From the NCBI GenBank assembly GCA_900539425.1, contig UQBX01000008.1:1-64000 (forward strand): DNA of 64,000 nucleotides, given 5' to 3'. This DNA is from an uncultured Oscillospiraceae bacterium (GTDB taxonomy: Bacteria; Bacillota; Clostridia; Oscillospirales; Acutalibacteraceae). Position numbers and translations under genes: made by a program. How positions within the stretch are numbered: position 1 is the stretch's first letter; the number at the start of each line of letters is the position of its first letter. A model generated the notes under the pieces. That model had not been told where the DNA came from and ran no database searches. It saw only the letters and a program-made list of their open reading frames with translations. Shown here one piece after another: positions 27,476-38,585 of this stretch.

Positions 27476-28380
27476 TAATAATTTTCCTCTTTCAGTTCAA
27501 GCAGTTCTTTTTCTGTTACATAAGCGGAAAGAGCGCCAACTGCCGTAACGGCCTTGCCGCCGGTGATGTTTCCGAATTCAATGCAGTCTTTAAGAGGGTA
27601 ATCATAAAAAAGTCCGTAGCAAAGTCCTGCAAGGAATGCGTCTCCCGCACCGGTGCTGTCCTTGTTCTTAAATTTCTCAACGCTCTTTACGAAAAATCTT
27701 TCGCCGTTGTCTATGCCGATACAGCCGTCTTTGTCCACCTTAACAATAACTCTGTCAAAATATTTTTTTAAAGCGTCTGCTGCGTCGTTTTCGTTAGCCG
27801 CTCCTGTAATTCTGAGCGCTTCTTTTCTGTTTGGTGTGTAGATATCAGCCGTATCAAGCAAATCTGAGTATTTTTCAACACTCATATTCTCATCCCAGCC
27901 CATATCAAGCACCATAAGAGTGCCTTCAGATTTCAGCTTTTTGTAAACTTCAATAAATCCGCCCGGCTGCATAAGGCATATTTTTGCCCCGTGCGCCATG
28001 TTGTAAAAGCTTTCTTTTGCCTCGTCATCAGGCTCAATGCTGCCCTTGCCGTATGTAATAAAGCTTCTGTCGTCTTTAAGAATTATAGCTGAGGTTATGT
28101 TAAGAGGAATAGAACTTCCTTTATATATGTTCATGGGCTCAACATTATTCTTTTTATACTGTTCCGACGCAAAAGCGGAAAACATGTCGCCGCCGAGTTC
28201 TGTTGCTATCTTTGATTCAATGCCGAGCCTGCCTATATTGATAAGCGTTGCCGGAAGTCCTCCGCCGAGCTGACACGAAAATTTATCAGTATAAATTTCC
28301 TCTCCCACATCGGGTATCTTAGGCATATCCTCGTAAAGTAAATCAACATTTGTGGCTCCTGCGCCTGCAATAAAAGACAT
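27475..28380 (-). CDS. PfkB-family sugar kinase
   Basis: 301 aa ribokinase-fold kinase. The N-terminal half has GGGLPATLINIGRLG and the C-terminal signature DSTGAGDAFLAG contains the catalytic Asp. The substrate (ribose, fructose or another sugar or nucleoside) is not evident. I chose the ATG at 28380, which overlaps the stop of the GH4 gene as TAATG; a GTG nine bases upstream is possible. As it lies between a GH4 hydrolase and TtcA in one operon, it probably phosphorylates a product of the GH4 step, which is inference. Confidence 0.85.
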   Translation of the reverse strand: MSFIAGAGATNVDLLYEDMPKIPDVGEEIYTDKFSCQLGGGLPATLINIGRLGIESKIATELGGDMFSAFASEQYKKNNVEPMNIYKGSSIPLNITSAIILKDDRSFITYGKGSIEPDDEAKESFYNMAHGAKICLMQPGGFIEVYKKLKSEGTLMVLDMGWDENMSVEKYSDLLDTADIYTPNRKEALRITGAANENDAADALKKYFDRVIVKVDKDGCIGIDNGERFFVKSVEKFKNKDSTGAGDAFLAGLCYGLFYDYPLKDCIEFGNITGGKAVTAVGALSAYVTEKELLELKEENY

Positions 28381-29744
28381 TATTTCCACACTCCCGTATA
28401 TTCTTTATTGTATTCTATGTATTTGTCGGTCAGCTCTTTTGCAATGCTGTAACTGTTAACAAGCGGATGAAGAGTAAGAGCCTCTATTGCTTTTTCTCTT
28501 GATTTTGTTCTTATTGCTTCGCTTGCAAGGCGCTCGTAGTTTTTGACACGCCTTATGAGTTCCAGATTTTGCTCGTCTACTTTGCCGAAACGGTGAGGAA
28601 CAGCGCCGTTTTTATCGATGTCGCAAGTTATCTCAACAACATCGCTGTCAAGCAGGCCCTCAATCGCGCCGTTATTCGGAACGCAGAGTATCATGCTGTC
28701 GGTTTTTCCGCTTATGGCTATCTCTATGAATTTCAACGCAACTCCTGCATAACCTCCGTCGTCTTTGCCGAAAATATCAAATTTCCACGGCTCTTTTCGT
28801 TTGATGCCTGTTTCGCTTGCCATATAATTATTTTCCCGTTCTCCGTACCAGTGCTCAAATATACCAAGCGCTGTTTCAAAGTCGTTTTCTATGTCTACCT
28901 TTTCAAGTTCCGCCGTCATGTGCCTGTTTATTTCGGCAATCTGTTCGCCGCGTGTTTTATCGGCGTTCAGAATATTTGCAAGCGCTTTTTCCCTGTAGTA
29001 AAAATAGTAAAGATATTCATTTAAAACTGATTTTCTGCTTTTAAGCAGGTCTTTTTCAAAATATCTCAGGTCGGTTTTTTCATAGGCTTCATCATTGTCT
29101 ATGATTTCGTCAATCATTTCTTTTCCGTTAATTTTTATCGAAGTGAAATATGAAAGATGATTAAGTCCGTATATTTCGCCCTTTGCTGAGCCTTCTTCTG
29201 CGCCGTAAAGCTTTTCAAAGCTTCTGAGCATTCCGCTGGGCGCGTCGCATATACCATATGTAAAATCATACCCCATATCACGCAGAGTCTGAGATACAAC
29301 GCCCGCAGGGTTTGTGAAATTGAATACCTTGCAGCCTTTTTTTGCATGCTTTTTGATTAGTTCACAGTAATCAGCAAGCGCGCTTATGCTTCTCATGGCG
29401 AATGAAAGTCCGGCGGCGCCTGTGGTTTCCTGGCCGAGTACACCCATGTTCAGAGCTGCGCGTTCATCCTTTACACGCATATCATCGCCGCCGACTCTTA
29501 TTGTGGTTATAACATAATCGGCGTTTTCAACCGCCTCCACAGCGTTCGTGGTGATTTTAAAATCAAGTGAAGGGCAGATGAGGTTTGATGTTTTCTTCGC
29601 CATCGTTCCGTATATTCTGAGTTTCTTTTCATCATTGTCCATAAATACCAATTCGTTTATTTTAAGCTCCTCGGCACGCGCGGCAATGCTTTTTGCAAGA
29701 AAAACGCTTCTTACACCGCCTCCGCCTATAACGGCAATCTTCAT
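28380..29744 (-). CDS. Glycoside hydrolase family 4 enzyme, 6-phospho-beta-glucosidase-like
   Basis: 454 aa. GH4 enzymes use NAD and Mn2+ for an oxidation-elimination mechanism. The NAD loop IGGGGVRS is at the N-terminus, followed by GQETTG, FTNPAG, the metal-ligand Cys in GICDAP and His in GLNHLS. Substrate type (6-phospho-beta- versus alpha-glucoside, or an unphosphorylated sugar) cannot be fixed. The ATG at 29744 has a GGAGG seven bases upstream; the 17 extra upstream codons are not needed. First gene of a three-gene operon with a PfkB kinase and TtcA. No phosphotransferase genes are present. Confidence 0.9.
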   Translation of the reverse strand: MKIAVIGGGGVRSVFLAKSIAARAEELKINELVFMDNDEKKLRIYGTMAKKTSNLICPSLDFKITTNAVEAVENADYVITTIRVGGDDMRVKDERAALNMGVLGQETTGAAGLSFAMRSISALADYCELIKKHAKKGCKVFNFTNPAGVVSQTLRDMGYDFTYGICDAPSGMLRSFEKLYGAEEGSAKGEIYGLNHLSYFTSIKINGKEMIDEIIDNDEAYEKTDLRYFEKDLLKSRKSVLNEYLYYFYYREKALANILNADKTRGEQIAEINRHMTAELEKVDIENDFETALGIFEHWYGERENNYMASETGIKRKEPWKFDIFGKDDGGYAGVALKFIEIAISGKTDSMILCVPNNGAIEGLLDSDVVEITCDIDKNGAVPHRFGKVDEQNLELIRRVKNYERLASEAIRTKSREKAIEALTLHPLVNSYSIAKELTDKYIEYNKEYTGVWK

Positions 29745-29855
29745 AAAGCACCTCCGAATAAGTACATATTTATTAATCTGTATATAACATAACATAGTTT
29801 AATAAAATAAAATATCTGATTCAATATTCTTATACAGTTTGTAACAATTTTGTAA

Positions 29856-29884
29856 TTGACTTGCAGATATGTTTAATATATAAT
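29856..29884 (+). promoter_or_regulatory. Promoter of the pyrimidine operon
   Basis: TTGACT, 17-bp spacer, TATAAT. The start site near 29891 leaves a leader of under 20 nt before the pyrC ATG, so there is no room for a PyrR-type attenuator. Confidence 0.85.
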
Positions 29885-29908
29885 ATCTAAAACGAAAGGT
29901 GCGGTTTT

Positions 29909-31183
29909 ATGAGGACTCTTATTAAAAACGCCATGGTTTATACAGGCGAAAAGTTTAAAAAATCCGATGTTTTAATTGAAGATTCCATAATTCACAGCCT
30001 TGGTATTTCTATTTCTCAAAATAGAGCTGATCGTGTTTTTGATTTTAATTACAAATACTTTTTATTTCCGGGTTTTGTTGATGTTCATGTTCATCTTCGG
30101 GAGCCCGGATTTTCTTATAAGGAAACAATTAAATCAGGAACACAGGCTGCCGCAAAGTCGGGTTATACCGCAGTGTGCCCTATGCCAAATCTAAATCCTC
30201 CGCCGGACAGCCCTGAAAACCTTCAGGCGGAGCTTGATGCTATTAAACGTGATGCGGTAATAGATGTGTTTCCGTTTGCTTCAATCACAAAGGGCAGAAA
30301 AGGCAGGGGAGAGTGCGTCGATTTTGCCGCTCTCAATGATAAGGTCATAGGATTTTCTGATGACGGTACCGGAGTTCAGGACGAAGAACTTATGCGTGAG
30401 GCAATGGAAGAGTGCTCTCGCCTAGGAGCTGTGATTTCCGCTCACTGCGAAGTAAATGAACTTCTTAACGGCGGATATATTCATGACGGCAGGTACTGCC
30501 GAGAACACGGTCACAAGGGTATTTGTAGTGAAAGTGAGTGGCAGCAGATAGAACGTGACTGCCGCCTTGCTGAGGAAACGGGCTGCCGCTATCATGTGTG
30601 CCACATTTCAACCAAGGAAAGCGTTGATATAATAAGAAAAGCGAAAGCACGCGGAGTAAAAGTAACGTGCGAGACCGCTCCGCATTATCTTACTATGTGT
30701 GAGGATGACTTGCAGGAGGACGGCCGTTTTAAAATGAACCCGCCGCTTAGGTCTGCCGAAGACAAGCAGGCTCTGCTTGACGGAATAAAAGACGGCACAA
30801 TAGATGTTATTGCAACAGACCATGCGCCTCATTCCGCAGAAGAAAAATCAAAAGGTCTTGAAAAAAGCGCAATGGGCATAACAGGTCTTGAAACCGCTTT
30901 TCCTGTGCTTTATACTAAGCTTGTAAGGACAGGCTTTATCACTCTTGAAAAGCTTGTTGATCTTATGGCTGTGCGTCCACGGCAGATATTCGGTGTAGAG
31001 GGCGGAAAAATCGAGCCCGGCGCGCCCGCTGATCTTTGTGTGTATGATCTTGACAGTAAGTTTACTGTTGATTCATCAAAATTTATAAGTATGGGAAAAT
31101 CAACGCCGTTTGACGGCTGGGAGCTTTATGCTCAGAATAAATTAACGATGTTGAGAGGAGAGATTGTTTATGAAACCGTATAA
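29909..31183 (+). CDS. pyrC: Dihydroorotase
   Basis: 424 aa class I dihydroorotase, which closes carbamoyl aspartate to dihydroorotate. The zinc motif DVHVHLREPG is at residues 55-64 and ATDHAPH is the late metal Asp region. Length fits the bacterial type I form. It is first in a nine-gene pyrimidine operon; an AAAGGTG lies before the ATG. Its 3' end overlaps the start of carA by 14 nt. Confidence 0.96.
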   Translation: MRTLIKNAMVYTGEKFKKSDVLIEDSIIHSLGISISQNRADRVFDFNYKYFLFPGFVDVHVHLREPGFSYKETIKSGTQAAAKSGYTAVCPMPNLNPPPDSPENLQAELDAIKRDAVIDVFPFASITKGRKGRGECVDFAALNDKVIGFSDDGTGVQDEELMREAMEECSRLGAVISAHCEVNELLNGGYIHDGRYCREHGHKGICSESEWQQIERDCRLAEETGCRYHVCHISTKESVDIIRKAKARGVKVTCETAPHYLTMCEDDLQEDGRFKMNPPLRSAEDKQALLDGIKDGTIDVIATDHAPHSAEEKSKGLEKSAMGITGLETAFPVLYTKLVRTGFITLEKLVDLMAVRPRQIFGVEGGKIEPGAPADLCVYDLDSKFTVDSSKFISMGKSTPFDGWELYAQNKLTMLRGEIVYETV

Positions 31184-32258
31184 CAAGAAAATAGTGCTTG
31201 AAAACGGCACGGAATTTTACGGCTACGGCTTCGGTGCGGATAAAAAAGCCATAAACGAAATAGTTTTTAATACCTCCATGGTGGGGTATCAGGAAATCAT
31301 GTCCGACCCGTCATATACAGACCAGATGGTATGTATGACTTATCCGCTTATCGGCAACTACGGTATGACCGATGAAGATTATGAAACCAAAGTTCCTACA
31401 ATGGGCGGTCTGATTGTAAGGGAATACAACGACCTCCCCTCAAATTTCCGCTACACCAAAACTCTGTCTGAAGTGCTGGACGAGTATTCTATTCCCGGCA
31501 TAAGCGGAGTTGATACAAGAAAGATCACCCGTATCATTCGTGATGAGGGAAGCCAGAAAGTGCTTATAACAAATGCCGATACTCCACATGAAAAAGCCAT
31601 GAAGATGCTTGCGGATTATGAAATACCGCACGATATGGTGTCACGAGTTTCCTGTAAAAAGCGCTGGTATTCACGTACACCTAATCATAAATATGATGTA
31701 GTTGCAATAGACTGCGGTATCAAGCTTAATATAATCAGAAAGCTTAATGAAAAAGGCTGCAATGTAACAGTTGTGCCTTACAATACAACAGCTGAAGAAA
31801 TAATGAAGATGCGCCCTGACGGTCTGTTCCTCTCAAACGGCCCCGGAAATCCGGAGGATGTAACCCCCGTTATTAATGTTGTAAAAGAATTAAAGGGAAA
31901 GCTTCCCATCTTCGGTATCTGCCTCGGTCATCAGATGATTTCTCTTGCGCTCGGCGCCAAAACATTCAAAATGAAGTTTGGACACAGAGGCGGAAACCAT
32001 CCTGTAATGAATCTTGAAACAGGTAAGATAGAGATCACTTCACAAAACCACTCATACGCCGTTGACTGCGATTCTCTTGAGGGAACAGAGCTTCAACTCA
32101 CCCATAAGAATCTGCTTGATAATACGGCAGAAGGAGTTGAAAGCAGAGAAAACCGTCTTTTCTCTGTTCAGTATCATCCTGAAAGTGCACCGGGCCCTCA
32201 GGACAGCGAATATCTTTTTGATAAATTTATATCTCTTATGAAAAAGGAGGCTGAGTAA
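31170..32258 (+). CDS. carA: Carbamoyl phosphate synthetase small subunit (pyrimidine operon)
   Basis: 362 aa with the same layout as the copy at 4056: CPSase small domain then glutamine amidotransferase, nucleophile in FGICLGHQ and His in VQYHPES. The ATG at 31170 is nine bases after AGGAG and overlaps the pyrC end; an in-frame TTG at 31164 is too close to that site. It differs clearly from the arginine-operon copy, so the two are old paralogues and not a recent duplication. Confidence 0.95.
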   Translation: MKPYNKKIVLENGTEFYGYGFGADKKAINEIVFNTSMVGYQEIMSDPSYTDQMVCMTYPLIGNYGMTDEDYETKVPTMGGLIVREYNDLPSNFRYTKTLSEVLDEYSIPGISGVDTRKITRIIRDEGSQKVLITNADTPHEKAMKMLADYEIPHDMVSRVSCKKRWYSRTPNHKYDVVAIDCGIKLNIIRKLNEKGCNVTVVPYNTTAEEIMKMRPDGLFLSNGPGNPEDVTPVINVVKELKGKLPIFGICLGHQMISLALGAKTFKMKFGHRGGNHPVMNLETGKIEITSQNHSYAVDCDSLEGTELQLTHKNLLDNTAEGVESRENRLFSVQYHPESAPGPQDSEYLFDKFISLMKKEAE

Positions 32259-32259
32259 T

Positions 32260-35200
32260 ATGCCGAAACGTACTGATATACATAAAATTCTCGTAATCGG
32301 TTCAGGTCCTATCGTTATAGGCCAGGCCGCGGAGTTCGATTACTCCGGTACTCAGGCTTGTCTTTCACTTAAAGAAGAGGGATATGAAGTTGTGCTCATC
32401 AACTCAAACCCTGCAACAATAATGACGGATACCCAGATTGCCGATAAGGTATATATGGAGCCGCTTACTCTTGAGTATGTTGCAAGAATCATCCGCCACG
32501 AGCGTCCGGACGCCATATTGCCGTCTTTGGGCGGTCAGACAGGTCTTAACCTTGCTGTTCAGCTTGCAAAGAAAGGTATCCTCAAAGAATGTGATGTTGA
32601 AATTCTCGGCACACGTTTTGAGGCAATAGAAAGAGCTGAGGACAGAGAACTTTTCAAGGAGCTCTGCGAAACTCTCGGCGAGCCTGTTCTTCCCTCAGAT
32701 ATATGTGATAATCTTGAGGACGGACTTAGAATAGCAAAGGAGATAGGTTATCCCGTAGTTCTGCGTCCCGCATTCACACTCGGCGGCACAGGCGGCGGTT
32801 TTGCCGATGATGAGGAAGAGTGCAGGCTTATGCTTAAAAACGCTCTTGCCCTTTCTCCCGTAAACCAGGTTCTTGTTGAAAAAAGCATAAAGGGTTATAA
32901 AGAAATAGAATATGAAGTAATGCGTGATGCAAATGATACCGCCATTACTATATGTAATATGGAAAATATCGACCCTGTCGGTATCCATACGGGCGACTCA
33001 ATCGTTGTATGTCCGTCTCAGACGCTTACCAACAAAGAGTATCAGATGCTTCGTGACTCCGCTCTGCGTATTATCCGCGAGCTTAAAATAGAGGGCGGCT
33101 GCAATGTTCAGTTTGCGCTTGACCCACATTCTTTCCAGTATTATCTCATTGAGGTAAACCCCAGAGTTTCACGTTCTTCAGCGCTTGCGTCAAAGGCTTC
33201 AGGCTATCCTATCGCAAGAGTATCTGCTAAGATAGCCGTAGGTCTTAACCTCAATGAAATTCCGATTGCAAATACACCTGCTTCTTTTGAGCCTACTCTT
33301 GACTACGTGGTTACAAAGATAGCTCGTTTCCCGTTTGATAAATTTGCAGACGCAAATAACAGCCTGAATACTCAGATGAAAGCAACGGGCGAGGTAATGG
33401 CAATAGGCAGAACGCTTGAAGAAAGCATTTTAAAGGCAGTTCGCTCCCTTGAAACAGGCGTGTGCCATATCTACAGCAAGAAGTTTGACAGCTATTCCGC
33501 AGCCGAACTGCTTGACTATATTAAGATAGGCACTGATGACAGATTATATGCCATTGCGCAGCTTATCCGTCTCAACGTAGACCCCATTCTCATCTATAAC
33601 GCTACAAAGATTGATATGCTCTTTATTGAAAAAATAAAGAATATCGTTGAGTTTGAAAGCACCGTTAAAAATAATGCAGGCGATGTGCAGGTGCTCAGAG
33701 ATGCAAAGAAAATGGGCTTCTCTGATAAGTATATCGGCATTTGCTGGAATATGAGCGAGGGCGATGTGTTCAAGCTCCGCAAAGAAAACAAAATATTCCC
33801 GGTTTATAAGATGATAGATACCTGCGCGTCTGAGTTTGACTCATACGTTCCGTATTTCTATTCAACTTATGAAGAAGAAAACGAAAGCATCGTTTCCGAT
33901 AAGAAAAAGATAATCGTTCTCGGTTCAGGTCCTATCAGAATAGGCCAGGGCGTTGAGTTTGACTATTCAACCGTTCACGCCATCTGGTCTATCAGAGATG
34001 CCGGATATGAGGCGATCATAATAAACAACAACCCCGAAACGGTTTCAACAGACTATACCACTTCGGACAAGCTCTATTTTGAACCCCTCACCGTTGAGGA
34101 TGTTATGAATGTTATCGAGCTTGAAAATCCGCTCGGTATTGTAGTATCACTCGGAGGTCAGACCGCTATCAACCTTGCTCCTCCGCTTGATGCTCTCGGA
34201 GTGCCAATCATCGGCACTGATGTTGAAGCAATAGACCGCGCTGAAAACAGAGATTCATTCGAAAAGGTAATGAATGAACTCGGAATACCTCAGCCCAAGG
34301 GTCTTGCCGTAACAGATATTGAAGAGGGCGTAAGAGTAGCTGAAAGCATCGGCTATCCCGTTCTTGTCCGTCCGTCATTCGTTCTCGGCGGCAGAGCAAT
34401 GCAGATAGTTGCAAATGAGGAGAGCCTTCGCCACTATCTCCAGACTGCGGTTGAAATTAATACTGAACAGCCCGTACTTGTTGATAAATATATTATGGGT
34501 AAGGAGCTGGAGGTAGACGCTATCTGTGACGGCAATGATGTGTTCATTCCCGGCATTATGGAGCATGTTGAGAGAACAGGCGTTCACAGCGGTGACTCAA
34601 TCTCTATTTATCCCACATTCTCCGTTTCACAGGCTGTAAAAGATAAAATTATCGATTATACAGTGAAACTCGGAAAGGCAATAAATATTGTAGGCCTTTT
34701 CAATATTCAGTTCATTGCAGATTCAAATGACGATGTTTATGTTATCGAAGTAAATCCGCGTTCTTCAAGAACAGTTCCTTTCCTTTCCAAGGCAACTTCA
34801 ATTCCCATGGCGGATATAGCCACAAGAGTTATCCTGGGTCACAGCCTTAAAGAGCAGGGAATTACGGAAGTTTACCCGTCTGAAAAGAAACGCTGGTATG
34901 TAAAAGCGCCTGCATTCTCATTCTCAAAGCTTAAAGGTATGGATACATATCTTTCACCCGAAATGAAGTCAACGGGTGAAGCTATCGGCTATGATAAATC
35001 TCTTACCCGCGCTCTTTATAAAGCAATACAGGCAAGCGGAATGAATGTTTCCAACTACGGCACAGTTCTTGTTACGATAGCTGATAACGATAAGCCTGCT
35101 GCGCTTCCGCTTATCAAGCGTTTCTATGACCTCGGTTTCAATATCGAGGCAACAGAGGGCACTGCTAAATTCCTTAAAAAGCATGGTATCCGCACACGTG

Positions 35201-35445
35201 TTCGTGCAAAGCTTACTGAGGATGACAGTGATGAGATACTCAAGGCTCTCAGACAGGGTCATATCTCTTATGTTATCAACACAATTGACGTAAGTCACGG
35301 CGACAGCCATTCAGACGGCTCGGAGATACGCCGCGCCGCAGTAGAAAATAACGTTACAATGTTCACATCACTCGATACAGTCAAGGTACTGCTTGACGTG
35401 CTCGAGGAGATAACACTCGGTGTATCAACAATAGACGCGGAGTAA
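32260..35445 (+). CDS. carB: Carbamoyl phosphate synthetase large subunit (pyrimidine operon)
   Basis: 1061 aa, the usual CarB length, with no added domain. The two ATP-grasp halves each start with a GSGPI.IGQ motif (residues about 12 and 550), and the C-terminal domain after residue 930 is the allosteric part that normally senses UMP and related effectors. It follows carA by one base with GGAGG upstream. Comparison with the arginine copy shows where that protein should normally have ended (about residue 1059). Confidence 0.97.
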   Translation: MPKRTDIHKILVIGSGPIVIGQAAEFDYSGTQACLSLKEEGYEVVLINSNPATIMTDTQIADKVYMEPLTLEYVARIIRHERPDAILPSLGGQTGLNLAVQLAKKGILKECDVEILGTRFEAIERAEDRELFKELCETLGEPVLPSDICDNLEDGLRIAKEIGYPVVLRPAFTLGGTGGGFADDEEECRLMLKNALALSPVNQVLVEKSIKGYKEIEYEVMRDANDTAITICNMENIDPVGIHTGDSIVVCPSQTLTNKEYQMLRDSALRIIRELKIEGGCNVQFALDPHSFQYYLIEVNPRVSRSSALASKASGYPIARVSAKIAVGLNLNEIPIANTPASFEPTLDYVVTKIARFPFDKFADANNSLNTQMKATGEVMAIGRTLEESILKAVRSLETGVCHIYSKKFDSYSAAELLDYIKIGTDDRLYAIAQLIRLNVDPILIYNATKIDMLFIEKIKNIVEFESTVKNNAGDVQVLRDAKKMGFSDKYIGICWNMSEGDVFKLRKENKIFPVYKMIDTCASEFDSYVPYFYSTYEEENESIVSDKKKIIVLGSGPIRIGQGVEFDYSTVHAIWSIRDAGYEAIIINNNPETVSTDYTTSDKLYFEPLTVEDVMNVIELENPLGIVVSLGGQTAINLAPPLDALGVPIIGTDVEAIDRAENRDSFEKVMNELGIPQPKGLAVTDIEEGVRVAESIGYPVLVRPSFVLGGRAMQIVANEESLRHYLQTAVEINTEQPVLVDKYIMGKELEVDAICDGNDVFIPGIMEHVERTGVHSGDSISIYPTFSVSQAVKDKIIDYTVKLGKAINIVGLFNIQFIADSNDDVYVIEVNPRSSRTVPFLSKATSIPMADIATRVILGHSLKEQGITEVYPSEKKRWYVKAPAFSFSKLKGMDTYLSPEMKSTGEAIGYDKSLTRALYKAIQASGMNVSNYGTVLVTIADNDKPAALPLIKRFYDLGFNIEATEGTAKFLKKHGIRTRVRAKLTEDDSDEILKALRQGHISYVINTIDVSHGDSHSDGSEIRRAAVENNVTMFTSLDTVKVLLDVLEEITLGVSTIDAE

Positions 35446-35450
35446 GATTT

Positions 35451-36179
35451 ATGTATAAAAACAGTGTTTATAAAATTTTATCTAATAAACAGCTCACAGC
35501 CGATGTATACGAAATGCGCCTTGAGGGCGACACACAGTATATAACGGCTCCGGGGCAGTTTATAAATATAAAGCTTGACGGCAAGTTTCTGCGCCGCCCC
35601 ATATCCGTGTGCGATTATAACGATACGGAGATACTTATTATCTATAAGGTGGTAGGCGAGGGAACTGCTCAGATGTCACAGCTCAAAGCTGGCGAATGTC
35701 TGGACTGCCTTACAGGCCTCGGCAACGGATATGATATATCAAAATCAAAAAAACCGCTTGTTATCGGCGGCGGAGTAGGTGTTCCTCCTCTTTACAACCT
35801 CACAAAATGTCTGCTCAATGACGGTCAGAAACCTGTAGTTGTGCTCGGCTTTAATAAGAAAGATGAAATCTTTTATGAGGACGAGTTCAAAGCGCTCGGC
35901 GTTCCCGTCATCATTGCCACCGCAGACGGTTCTTACGGTGTGAAAGGTTTTGTAACTGATGCAATGCCCGATGATTACGACTATTTTTACACCTGCGGGC
36001 CAATGCCTATGTTCAGGGCAATAGAAAGCAAAGTTAAAACTTCGGGGCAGTACAGCTTTGAGGAACGTATGGGCTGCGGCTTCGGTGCCTGCATGGGATG
36101 CTCATGCAAAACAAAGTACGGCAGTAAGCGTATTTGCAAAGACGGCCCCGTGCTTTTCAGGGAGGAGATAGTATGGTAG
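35451..36179 (+). CDS. pyrK: Dihydroorotate dehydrogenase electron-transfer subunit
   Basis: 242 aa. FAD/NAD-binding ferredoxin-reductase fold (RRPISV FAD motif, GGGVGVPPL NAD loop) with a C-terminal 2Fe-2S site, cysteines in CGFGACMGCSC and a later RICKDGP. PyrK passes electrons from PyrD to NAD, so the organism has the class 1B, NAD-linked enzyme. Its stop overlaps the pyrD start by 7 nt. Confidence 0.95.
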   Translation: MYKNSVYKILSNKQLTADVYEMRLEGDTQYITAPGQFINIKLDGKFLRRPISVCDYNDTEILIIYKVVGEGTAQMSQLKAGECLDCLTGLGNGYDISKSKKPLVIGGGVGVPPLYNLTKCLLNDGQKPVVVLGFNKKDEIFYEDEFKALGVPVIIATADGSYGVKGFVTDAMPDDYDYFYTCGPMPMFRAIESKVKTSGQYSFEERMGCGFGACMGCSCKTKYGSKRICKDGPVLFREEIVW

Positions 36180-37084
36180 ATCTTTCCGTGAATTTCTGCG
36201 GTATGCAGATGGATAATCCCGTCGTGCCTGCAAGCGGAACTTTCGGCTTCGGCAATGAGTTTAAGGATTTTTATGATATAAATATTCTCGGTTCGTTCTC
36301 TTTTAAAGGCACAACAAAAGATCCGCGCTTTGGCAACCCAACGCCGAGAATTGCAGAATGCTATGACGGTATGATAAACGCCGTAGGTCTGCAAAATCCG
36401 GGTGTTGAGCATGTAATTGAGCACGAACTGCCTGAGATGAAAAAATATTTCAGTAAAAAAGTTATTGCTAATGTAAGCGGATTTTCAGTTGATGATTACG
36501 CTTACACCTGTTCGCTTCTTGATAAGCAGGAGCAGGTCGGAATACTTGAAGTAAATGTTAGCTGCCCGAATGTTCACGGCGGCGGCATGAGTTTCGGTAC
36601 TGATCCTGCCTGCGCAGCAGAAGTTACAAAGGCGGTAAAGGCAGTAACTACAAAACCCGTTGTTATTAAGCTTTCACCTAATGTTACTGATATTGTTTCC
36701 ATAGCAAAAGCATGCGAAGAGGCGGGAGCAGACGGTATATGTCTTATAAATACGCTGCTTGGCATGCGCGTTGATATAAAACGCCGTGCCGCCGTTATTG
36801 CAAATAAAATGGGCGGCTTTTCAGGAAAAGCTGTTTTCCCTGTAGCAGTCAGAATGGTATATCAGGTATCAAAGGCCTGCGGTATCCCTGTAATGGGCTG
36901 CGGCGGAGTTTCAAGCGCCCGTGATGTTATAGAGATGATGATGGCGGGAGCTACCGCCGTGCAGGTTGGTGCGGCAAATCTTGTTGACCCGTTTGCCTGC
37001 AAAAATATTATTGAAGAACTGCCGTCGCTTTGCGAGAGCCTCGGCATTGAAAAAATAAGCGATATAATAGGAGTGGTGGATTAA
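36173..37084 (+). CDS. pyrD: Dihydroorotate dehydrogenase, class 1B catalytic subunit
   Basis: 303 aa FMN TIM barrel. The catalytic Cys is in NVSCPNV, which marks class 1 enzymes; together with pyrK it is class 1B. The ATG at 36173 follows GGAGG by five bases inside the end of pyrK; an earlier in-frame ATG at 36134 lies deep in pyrK without a site. The stop overlaps the pyrF ATG (TAATG). Confidence 0.95.
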   Translation: MVDLSVNFCGMQMDNPVVPASGTFGFGNEFKDFYDINILGSFSFKGTTKDPRFGNPTPRIAECYDGMINAVGLQNPGVEHVIEHELPEMKKYFSKKVIANVSGFSVDDYAYTCSLLDKQEQVGILEVNVSCPNVHGGGMSFGTDPACAAEVTKAVKAVTTKPVVIKLSPNVTDIVSIAKACEEAGADGICLINTLLGMRVDIKRRAAVIANKMGGFSGKAVFPVAVRMVYQVSKACGIPVMGCGGVSSARDVIEMMMAGATAVQVGAANLVDPFACKNIIEELPSLCESLGIEKISDIIGVVD

Positions 37085-37782
37085 TGGGAAAAGACGTAAT
37101 TATTGCCTGTGATTTCAACAGTAAAAAGGCAACATTCGATTTTCTGGACAAGTTTACCGATGAAAAGCCGTTTGTCAAAATAGGCATGGAGCTTTTTTAT
37201 GCGGAAGGTCCGTCAATCGTGCGTGAGATCAAAGCAAGGGGTCATAAAATATTCCTTGATTTGAAACTTCACGATATTCCAAATACCGTTAAAAAGGCTA
37301 TGAGCGTTCTGCGTGACCTTGATGTGGATATGACAAATCTTCACGCTGCGGGTACTGTAGAAATGATGAAAGCCGCTGTTGAGGGGCTTACCCGTGAGGA
37401 CGGCACAAGACCCGTACTTATTGCAGTTACACAGCTTACTTCAACAAGCGAGGAAAGAATGCAGAACGAACTTCTTATCAACGCTTCTATCAATGATACA
37501 ATAGTAAAATATGCTCAGAACGCAAAAGAAGCAGGTCTTGACGGCGTTGTGTGCTCTCCGCTTGAGGCAGGAATGGTAAAAGATGCCTGCGGCAAAGAGT
37601 TTATGACTGTTACACCCGGCGTAAGATTTGCAGACGGCGAGGTAGGCGATCAGGTGCGCGTTACAACACCTGAAAAGGCAAAAGAGATCGGTTCCGATTA
37701 TATTGTTGTAGGCAGACCGATCACTCAGGCGGCTGATCCCGTTGCCGCATACCGCCGCTGTGTTGAAGAGTTTGTAGGTTAA
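37084..37782 (+). CDS. pyrF: Orotidine-5'-phosphate decarboxylase
   Basis: 232 aa, the short bacterial class. The catalytic Lys-Asp set lies in [12 protein letters not shown]. It makes UMP from OMP. The start ATG overlaps the stop of pyrD by one base, and pyrE follows after 12 bp. Confidence 0.95.
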   Translation: MGKDVIIACDFNSKKATFDFLDKFTDEKPFVKIGMELFYAEGPSIVREIKARGHKIFLDLKLHDIPNTVKKAMSVLRDLDVDMTNLHAAGTVEMMKAAVEGLTREDGTRPVLIAVTQLTSTSEERMQNELLINASINDTIVKYAQNAKEAGLDGVVCSPLEAGMVKDACGKEFMTVTPGVRFADGEVGDQVRVTTPEKAKEIGSDYIVVGRPITQAADPVAAYRRCVEEFVG

Positions 37783-37794
37783 GGAGAGTTATGT

Positions 37795-38451
37795 ATGGAA
37801 GGCTATAAAAAGGAATTTATAAAGTTTCTTGAAGACGCAGGAGTTCTTAAATTCGGCGATTTCACCGCAAAGAGCGGCAGAAAGATACCTTATTTTATAA
37901 ATGCGGGCGATATTAAAACAGGCGCTCAGATTCAAAAACTCGGCGAGTTTTACGCCAAGGCTTATTTTGATAAACTCGGCAATAAAAAAGCTGTTCTCTA
38001 CGGCCCGGCTTACAAAGGTATTCCGATTTCCGTATCGGCAGCTGTTGCGCTTGCACAGCACGGACTTGATGTGCCTTTCTTCTTCAATAGAAAAGAGGAG
38101 AAAGACCACGGTGAGGGCGGCGTATTTGTAGGCTATGTTCCCAAGGCAGGCGAGGAGATCGTTATTGTTGAGGACGTAGTTACCGCAGGCACCGCAATCA
38201 GAGAAAGTATGTCAATCCTTTCAAAAATAAAAGATACTAAAGTTGCCGCCGTTTTCGTTATGGTAGACAGAAAAGAAAAAGGCCAGACTTCAAAATCCGC
38301 TATTGCCGAAGTAGGCGAGGAGTACGGTTTCCCCGTATATTCAATTGTTGATGTATACGATATTATTGAGTATCTTGAGGAAGACGAAAGCAACAGCGAA
38401 CACGTTGAGCGCATAAAGAACTATCTCAAAACTTACGGCGCTGAAGAATAA
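37795..38451 (+). CDS. pyrE: Orotate phosphoribosyltransferase
   Basis: 218 aa. The PRPP-binding loop is IVEDVVTAGTA near residues 122-132, and the N-terminal FTAKSGRKIPYF is the orotate-side region. It joins orotate to PRPP. AAGGAG precedes the ATG at 37795; another ATG four bases earlier is out of frame. A 134-bp gap with hairpins follows before pyrB. Confidence 0.95.
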   Translation: MEGYKKEFIKFLEDAGVLKFGDFTAKSGRKIPYFINAGDIKTGAQIQKLGEFYAKAYFDKLGNKKAVLYGPAYKGIPISVSAAVALAQHGLDVPFFFNRKEEKDHGEGGVFVGYVPKAGEEIVIVEDVVTAGTAIRESMSILSKIKDTKVAAVFVMVDRKEKGQTSKSAIAEVGEEYGFPVYSIVDVYDIIEYLEEDESNSEHVERIKNYLKTYGAEE

Positions 38452-38464
38452 TATACGGATTTAT

Positions 38465-38538
38465 GCCGTTTGAATACGATAATGTATTCTTATGCGGCTG
38501 AATTGCGTCATACGCTTTATTTCCCGCTGCTGCGTATG
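38465..38538 (+). other. Two inverted repeats between pyrE and pyrB
   Basis: First: GAATAC-GATAAT-GTATTC (38472-38489) inside outer arms GCCG and CGGC. Second: CATACGC (38509-38515) with GCGTATG (38532-38538). Neither is followed by a T-run, so they are not ordinary terminators; they may stabilise or process the mRNA, or separate pyrBI expression from the genes upstream. Confidence 0.45.
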
Positions 38539-38585
38539 CGCTGATATAACAATTTAATGCGGGCAGAAAGGTTAAGGTAAATAAT

